From contig NZ_CP018725.1 in assembly GCF_001908725.1 (NCBI RefSeq), positions 2,605,501-2,669,500 on the forward strand: DNA of 64,000 nucleotides, written 5' to 3'. Source of the DNA: Xanthomonas vesicatoria ATCC 35937 (GTDB lineage Bacteria; Pseudomonadota; Gammaproteobacteria; Xanthomonadales; Xanthomonadaceae). Below the pieces are notes generated by a model. The model was given only the letters and a program-made list of their open reading frames with translations, was not told the DNA's origin and did not search any database. The translations under genes and the position numbers were made by a program. This document shows positions 58,831 through 64,000 of this stretch, piece after piece; position 1 is the stretch's first letter; each line of letters starts with the position of its first letter.

Positions 58831-59580
58831 ATGAGCACCGAACCCGCCAAGTACCGCGCGCCGGCCCTGGACAAGGGACTGGATATCCTGGAGCTGCTCG
58901 CCCGCCAGGCGCAGCCGATGAGCATGGGCGCGATCTCACAGGGCATCGGCCGCTCGCGCGGCGAGATCTTCCGCATGCTGCAGGTGCTGGAGGAACGCGG
59001 CTACCTCACCCGCGACGGCGAGGGCGACTACGTGCTGACCAATCGCCTGTTCATGCTCGGCATGCAACAGCCGCACGTGCAGAGCATCAGCGAGGCCGCG
59101 TTGCCGGTGATGCGGCGCCTGTCCGATGCGATCTACCAGCCTTGCCACCTGGCGGCGCCGTCCGGCGACCAGATCGTGGTGATCGCGCAGATGGACGTGC
59201 CCAGCGACCTGGGCCTGGTGGTGCGCCCGGGCCACCGCCGCCCATTGACCCATTCCAGTTCCGGGTTGGTGCTGTTCGCCTTCCAGCAGCCGGAGGTGCA
59301 GGCGCGCTGGCTGGACATGCTGGACGCCAGCGAGGTGCCGTTCGAGCGTGCGCCGTTCCTGGCCGCCGCAGCGCAGGCACGCAACGATGGCTACGCCATG
59401 CAACCCAGCGAGGCGGTGGTGGGCGTAGTCGATCTGACTGCGCCGATCCTGCAACGCGGCAGTGCGACCTACACGCTCACGGTGCCGTTCATCGCGCGCC
59501 GCCCGGAACTGGTCGGCCCGCACGCGGCGCTGCAGGCCTTGTGTGCGGCGACGGCGGAAATCTCCGCAGCGTTGCCGTAG
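58831..59580 (+). CDS. IclR-family regulator of L-fucose catabolism
   Basis: 249 aa: winged HTH (ALDKGLDILELLARQAQPMS, RSRGEIFRMLQVLEERGYL) and IclR effector domain (HLAAPSGDQIVVIAQMDVPS, RPLTHSSSGLVLFAF). Start MSTEPAKYRAP. Divergent from fucP; probably a repressor released by L-fucose or a pathway intermediate (2-keto-3-deoxy-L-fuconate is a reasonable candidate, inferred from relatives). Confidence 0.88.
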   Translation: MSTEPAKYRAPALDKGLDILELLARQAQPMSMGAISQGIGRSRGEIFRMLQVLEERGYLTRDGEGDYVLTNRLFMLGMQQPHVQSISEAALPVMRRLSDAIYQPCHLAAPSGDQIVVIAQMDVPSDLGLVVRPGHRRPLTHSSSGLVLFAFQQPEVQARWLDMLDASEVPFERAPFLAAAAQARNDGYAMQPSEAVVGVVDLTAPILQRGSATYTLTVPFIARRPELVGPHAALQALCAATAEISAALP

Positions 59581-60160
59581 CCGCAGTCCGCGCTGGGAGC
59601 TTGAGTCGGTGCCGGTGTTGCACGCCTCCGGCGGCTGACTCCCGGTGTCTGGCTTGCCTTTTTACGTACAGCACTGCGTGATCTTTCCGCAGGCTGCGAT
59701 GCCGATCTCACCATCGCACTCGACGCCGCGGCTTCGCATGCAGCCCTTCCACGTCGCAAGCCGCGCAAATCGAAGCGCTCTACAGAGCGCCGCATCGGTG
59801 CTGCTCGCTGCATCCCTGCATCGACCGCTTGAAAGGCAGCACCAAGCAGGCGCTGGGTCATGCACGCGAGTCCAAGCATAAAGTTCCATATCGCACTGCT
59901 GACAGCACTCCACATCTACGGCTTCTCCCGCGCTTTTTACTGCTTGCTTCACTGGCATAGCGACGGTTCGTCACCCAGCCAAGGCTATCGGACGCCGCAG
60001 CGGTCCGTTGCCTGCACATGCTTCTCTGGCTTTGACGCCTCAAAACACTGAAGAACCGCATCAGCCCCGGCCGCAATAGCAATGGCTATAAAGATCAGAC
60101 CGACCTTCGCGTGCGGGCAAAATGCCCGAAAGCGGGTTTTGCGTTGTTACACTGCGCGCC
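59581..60160. other. 580-bp gap after iclR, no gene recognised
   Basis: Several frames up to about 150 codons exist on both strands, but none has a domain, signal or ribosome site. A weak hairpin AAAATGCCCG / CGGGTTTT (about 60119-60140) precedes the riboswitch. Confidence 0.35.
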
Positions 60161-60303
60161 CCTTGGGGAGTAGCCTGCTTTCGTCCATCGAAAGCGCCTG
60201 CATCAACATACTCGGCCGTTGCGCCGTGGTGCAGGCAACCAATCGTGGTTTGGCGAGACCAGCGGCATGCGCGTACGACGACGGTTGGCGCGGGCGCATG
60301 CCG
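60161..60303 (+). ncRNA. yybP-ykoY manganese riboswitch upstream of mntP
   Basis: Conserved aptamer words are present in order: GGGGAGTAGCC (60165), then CATCAACATACTCGG (60201) and GGCGAGACC (60252), with the two Mn-binding loops between short stems. Immediately after is a 10-bp expression-platform stem CGGCATGCGC (60263-60272) / GCGCATGCCG (60294-60303), 30 nt before the mntP ATG. By family precedent Mn2+ binding turns on the efflux gene. Confidence 0.85.
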
Positions 60304-60332
60304 TTGTGACCGTGCCCAGCCCGAGAGTGTCG

Positions 60333-60914
60333 ATGTCTCCTTTTTCCATTGTGTTGATCGGTTTTGCGATGTCCACCGATGCGTTTGCCGCAGCGATCGG
60401 CAAGGGCGCGGCGATGCGCAAACCGCAGTGGCGCGATGCGCTGCGCGCCGGCCTGATCTTTGGGTGCATCGAAGCGATCACACCCGTGATCGGCTGGTTG
60501 CTTGGCCGGGCGGCCTCCAGCCATCTGCAGGCGTTCGATCACTGGATTGCGTTCGGCCTGTTGGGCGCACTGGGCGTGCATATGATCGTGGCCGGCATGC
60601 GTGCCGATCCTGACGACGATAACGATCAGAGCGATGCACCCAAGAAAAACGGCCTGCTTGCACTGGCCGCCACCGGCTTTGCCACCAGCATCGATGCAAT
60701 GGCCGTGGGCGTCAGCCTGGCATTTTTGGATGTGCACATCGGCGTGGTGGCAGTGGTGGTCGGGCTGTGCACCTTCAGCATGGTCACCGCCGGCATCATG
60801 CTGGGTCGCGCGCTGGGCGCGTTGATCGGCAAACGCGCCGAGATCCTCGGCGGCGTGATCCTGGTGATCGTCGGCAGTGTGATCCTGTACGAACACCTCA
60901 GCGCCGCGGCGTAA
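60333..60914 (+). CDS. mntP: Manganese efflux pump MntP
   Basis: 193-aa MntP (DUF204/YebN) with six TM segments formed by two inverted halves. Each half carries a conserved Asp motif: [15 protein letters not shown] near the N-terminus and [14 protein letters not shown] in the second half. Exports Mn2+ across the inner membrane. Start [14 protein letters not shown] with CCGAGAG upstream. Under riboswitch control. Confidence 0.94.
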   Translation: MSPFSIVLIGFAMSTDAFAAAIGKGAAMRKPQWRDALRAGLIFGCIEAITPVIGWLLGRAASSHLQAFDHWIAFGLLGALGVHMIVAGMRADPDDDNDQSDAPKKNGLLALAATGFATSIDAMAVGVSLAFLDVHIGVVAVVVGLCTFSMVTAGIMLGRALGALIGKRAEILGGVILVIVGSVILYEHLSAAA

Positions 60915-60950
60915 GCGCCCTGTTCAACGACACGCTTTCGACTGTTGTCT

Positions 60951-60990
60951 GTAGGAGCGCGCATGAGCGCGACGAGGCGTTACCGGCATG
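60951..60990. repeat. REP-like GTAGGAGCGC element after mntP
   Basis: GTAGGAGCGCGCATGAGCGC with GACGAGGCGTTACCGGCATGC: same family as the pair at 10.1-10.3 kb (GTAGGAGCGCACTTGGGCGC ... ACCGGCAACGC). The gap 60915-61172 otherwise holds nothing recognised. Confidence 0.65.
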
Positions 60991-61172
60991 CCCGCCGCGC
61001 GCAGGCACGCTGCTGCCATCCGATCATGTGGCTGACACGACGTAGCGAGCGATCATCAAGAGTGCGAGCGGCGCGCTCAGAACCGGTATACGCGTGGTCC
61101 CTATCGGCTCCGAGCACCGACCACGCCCGCCTGGCGGCCGCGCAATCGTGTAGTTAGCCGCTCTGGGGCCCG

Positions 61173-64000
61173 TCAGCGCTTTTTCGCGTCGTGATACGCG
61201 CTGAGAAACGCACGCAACGACGCCGGTTTCACCGGCTTGGTCAGCAGGCGGTAGCCACGTTCGCGTGCGAGTTGCTTGAGTTCGTCGCGACCATCGGCGG
61301 TCAGCAAGGCGCCGGCAATCGGGGTCGATGCGGCGGCCTGCAATGCATCCAGCGTGTCCAGACCATCGAGCCGGTCGTGCAGGTGATAGTCCACCAGCAT
61401 CACATCCGGTTGCTCGCGCGCGCATTCCAGCGCCTGATCCACGGTGCTGGCGGTGATCACCTCCACCTGCCAGCGACCGAGCAGCGCGCGCATGCCATCG
61501 AGGATTTCGCGGTCGTTGTCCACGCACAGCACGCGCAGGCCGGCCAGCGATTCGCCATTGGGTCGCGCGCGCGCGGCCGGCACCGGCAACAACGGCGCTG
61601 CCGGCACCGGCGCCACGCGCGGTAACAGGATCGAGAACATGCTGCCGCGGCCGACCTGGCTGCGCGCACTCAGATCGTGATCGAGCAGGCGCGAGATGCG
61701 TTGGCAGATCGACAAGCCCAGGCCCAGGCCCTGCTCGCCCCAATCGAACGGCTGCTGATAGCGGCGGAACTCTTCGAAGATCTGCCGCATGTGATGCTCG
61801 GGGATGCCTGGCCCGGTGTCCCACACTTGCAACTCCACCAACGCGCCGCGCCCACGCATGCCCAGCACGATGCGGCCCTGCCGCGTGTAGCGCAGCGCAT
61901 TGGCCAGGAAGTTCTGCATCACCCGCCGCAGCAGACGGCGGTCGCTGCGCACCCAGATCGGCCGGCTATGCACCTGCAAACGCAGCCCGCGGCTGGACGC
62001 CACTGGCGCGTACTGCGCGGCCAGCTCGTGCATCAACGCGCTGGCATCGAAATCCTCCACCGTCGGCCGCAGCCCGCCGGCATCCAGGCGCGAGACGTCG
62101 AGCAGGCCGTCGAGCAATTCCTCGGCCGCACGCAGCGACGCATCTACACGTTCGGCCAGATGGCGCTGTTCTTCGTTATTTTGATGGCTCTCGCGCAAGG
62201 CCGAGGCGAACAGCCGCGCGGCATTGAGCGGCTGCAACACGTCGTGGCTGATGGCGGCCAGAAAACGCGTCTTGGACTGCTGCGCCAGCTCGGCTTCGCG
62301 CGAGCGGTCGGCGACGCGTTGCTCCAGGTTTTCGTTGGCGTCCAGCAGCGCGCGTTCGGCGCGCTTGTAGTCGGTGATGTCGTTGTAGCTGGTGACGTAG
62401 CCGCCGCCGGGCAGCGCCTGGCCGCGCATTTCGATCACCTTGCCGTCGCTGCGGGTGCGCTCGAACACATGCGGCGAACCGGCGCGCATGTGGCGGATGC
62501 GGCGATCGATCTGGTCTTCGATATCGCCCTCGCCCAGCTCGCCGCGCTCGGCGTTGTAGCGGATCAGGTCGGCCACCGGGCGACCGACGTACAACATGCC
62601 GTCCGGATAACCGAACAGCTGCTGGTAGCGCCGATTCCACGCGGTCAGGCGCATCTCCGGGTCGACCACGCTGACCGCGGCGCTGATGTTTTCCAACGTG
62701 GTGGACAGGATCTCGCGATTGAAGCGCAATTCCTGGCCGGCTTCGTCCAGCACCGCTACCACTTCGCCCAGCTCCATGCCCGAGCCACGCAACAGGCTGG
62801 TCAACACCAGCCGCGCCGACGCCGCGCCGATGGAGGCCGCCAGCAGGCGCTCGGTGAACTGTACCCAGGCGCGATCGGCCACCACCGTCGGTTGCAGCTC
62901 GCGTTCCAGCAGCACTGCCTGGTCGACAAAGGCGCGGTGCGCATGCCGTTCGCCCACCACGCGCTCGGCCAACGCCTGCAGGTCGGCCACGCGCACATGG
63001 CCAGGCCAGTCGCCGGCCACCGCCGGACGCTGCGCATACGGGTCCAGGAATGGCGCGGCGCGCAACCGCTCGTCCACACCCGGGCGCCAGCGTGCCGACA
63101 CCAGCATCATCGCGCCGACATTGATCAGCAGCGACCAGAAGGTGCCGTGCGCCAGCGGGTCCCAGCCACGCATGCCGAACAACTGCTGCGGCTGAAGCCA
63201 TTCGATGCCGAACGGACCCTCCACCAACCAGTCCGGCTGCAGCCAGCCCGCACGCGTGGCGGCCGGCAGCAGCAGCGTATAGATCCAGGTCATGAAGCCG
63301 AGCACCATGCCGGTTTCCACGCCCTTGCGGCTGGCACCACGCCAATACAACCCGCCGATCACGCCCGGCGCAAATTGCGCCACCGCCGCAAACGCCATCA
63401 ATCCGTAGGCCGCCAGCGTGGTGTCGTCGGCCACGCTGCGGTGATAGCCATAGGCCACCAGCGCCAGCAGCAGGATCGCCACGCGGCGGATCCACAGCAC
63501 GCGCGAGGCCACCGCTGCACGTGCGTCGGCGCTGCCGCGGCGGCGTAGCAGCACCGGCATCACCAGGTCGTTGCTGACCATGGTGGCCAGGGCGATGCTG
63601 GCGACGATCACCATGCCGGTGGCCGCCGAAAACCCACCCACATACGCCACCAGCGCCAGCACCGTGTTGCCCTGGCTTAGCGGCAGCGCCAGCACCACCG
63701 CATCATCCACCACCGCACTGCCCTTGCCGAACAGCGCGATGCCAGCCGAGGCGATCGGCACCACCATCGCCGAGATGATCACCAGGTACGCACCGAACAA
63801 CCAACGCGCGCGGCGGATGTCGCCCACATCGCTGCATTCGACCACCGCCACATGGAACTGCCGGGGCAGGCAGATCACCGCCAGAAAACTCAGCAAGGTC
63901 TGCGAGATAAAGCCGACCGACGGGGTGTGCTCGAACAATGTGCGCGCCGAATCGGCAATGTGCAGCTGGTGATCGCTTAGCCACAACCACGCAAACAGCC
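61173..64000 (-). CDS. crbS: Symporter-sensor hybrid histidine kinase (CrbS/MxtR-like), N-terminus beyond window
   Basis: At least 942 residues, the 5' end off the right edge (frame still open at 64000, in the middle of a TM segment). Order: sodium:solute symporter (SSS) TM domain (CLPRQFHVAVVEC, VGGFSAATGMVIVASIALAT, YWRGASRKGVETGMVLGF), PAS (SAAVSVVDPEMRLTAWNRRY), HisKA with FLAAISHDVLQPLNAA (His), HATPase (NFLANALRYT, DTGPGI, GLGLSICQRISRLL) and a C-terminal receiver (LVDYHLHDRLDGLD). This SSS-PAS-kinase-receiver plan is that of CrbS/MxtR, which controls acs through CrbR/ErdR. Partner to the regulator at 45.4 kb is inferred. Confidence 0.88.
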   Translation of the reverse strand, partial: LFAWLWLSDHQLHIADSARTLFEHTPSVGFISQTLLSFLAVICLPRQFHVAVVECSDVGDIRRARWLFGAYLVIISAMVVPIASAGIALFGKGSAVVDDAVVLALPLSQGNTVLALVAYVGGFSAATGMVIVASIALATMVSNDLVMPVLLRRRGSADARAAVASRVLWIRRVAILLLALVAYGYHRSVADDTTLAAYGLMAFAAVAQFAPGVIGGLYWRGASRKGVETGMVLGFMTWIYTLLLPAATRAGWLQPDWLVEGPFGIEWLQPQQLFGMRGWDPLAHGTFWSLLINVGAMMLVSARWRPGVDERLRAAPFLDPYAQRPAVAGDWPGHVRVADLQALAERVVGERHAHRAFVDQAVLLERELQPTVVADRAWVQFTERLLAASIGAASARLVLTSLLRGSGMELGEVVAVLDEAGQELRFNREILSTTLENISAAVSVVDPEMRLTAWNRRYQQLFGYPDGMLYVGRPVADLIRYNAERGELGEGDIEDQIDRRIRHMRAGSPHVFERTRSDGKVIEMRGQALPGGGYVTSYNDITDYKRAERALLDANENLEQRVADRSREAELAQQSKTRFLAAISHDVLQPLNAARLFASALRESHQNNEEQRHLAERVDASLRAAEELLDGLLDVSRLDAGGLRPTVEDFDASALMHELAAQYAPVASSRGLRLQVHSRPIWVRSDRRLLRRVMQNFLANALRYTRQGRIVLGMRGRGALVELQVWDTGPGIPEHHMRQIFEEFRRYQQPFDWGEQGLGLGLSICQRISRLLDHDLSARSQVGRGSMFSILLPRVAPVPAAPLLPVPAARARPNGESLAGLRVLCVDNDREILDGMRALLGRWQVEVITASTVDQALECAREQPDVMLVDYHLHDRLDGLDTLDALQAAASTPIAGALLTADGRDELKQLARERGYRLLTKPVKPASLRAFLSAYHDAKKR

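Noticed and set aside
59469..59915. 148-codon minus-strand frame over the end of iclR
   Set aside because: Overlaps the supported iclR end and lacks family features.

Overview
This 64 kb window is GC-rich, dense chromosomal DNA from a Xanthomonas species. The main evidence is an oxidative L-fucose pathway with an L-fuconate dehydratase whose catalytic residues fall at the numbers known for the X. campestris enzyme. A gallate-type galC/galD/galB set, a Tat-exported GH43 enzyme and the palindromic intergenic repeats typical of this genus agree with this. No tRNA, rRNA, CRISPR array, integrase or intact insertion sequence was seen.

Layout. 1-9150 (minus strand) is one end of a type VI secretion locus: tssB-tssC-hcp-tagJ-tssE-tssF-tssG-tssH, with tssH running off the left edge and a divergent AraC-type regulator at 9506. 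10.1-18.1 kb is housekeeping (uspA, maltose acetyltransferase, uvrD, an FAD/NAD(P)-binding protein, a frameshifted VOC gene, cardiolipin synthase). 18.1-23.1 kb holds a LysR regulator with two DNA-binding domains and the three enzymes that turn 4-oxalomesaconate into pyruvate and oxaloacetate, followed by a decayed copy of the last gene's 3' end. rpmB-rpmG follow. 24.0-31.1 kb is a czcICBA-like heavy-metal efflux operon whose B-A junction holds about 600 bp of triplet repeat and palindromes. 31.5-39.3 kb is mixed (DUF885 peptidase, rsmG, phoD, a phosphopantetheinyl transferase, exoIII, a 5'-truncated glycosidase).

39.4-46.1 kb is an acetate module: actP-yjcH-porin diverging from acs, followed by a NarL-type response regulator of the CrbR/ErdR kind. 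The likely partner, a symporter-histidine kinase hybrid of the CrbS/MxtR kind, lies at 61.2 kb and runs off the right edge. 46.1-48.8 kb holds orphan secreted proteins, including a membrane-anchored thioredoxin-like protein directly followed by an exported six-cysteine peptide; this pair is the best candidate here for something undescribed. 48.9-59.6 kb is GH43 plus the L-fucose catabolic set (aldo/keto reductase, lactonase, SDR, FAH hydrolase, fuconate dehydratase, mutarotase, FucP permease, IclR regulator) with a clear palindromic operator between fucP and iclR. mntP, behind a yybP-ykoY manganese riboswitch, precedes the kinase.

Intergenic gaps are filled with at least three repeat families: CCCTCTCCCG/CGGGAGAGGG palindromes, a REP-like GTAGGAGCGC family, and GATTCCC strings. 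Functions are read from motifs and gene context; no database search was run.
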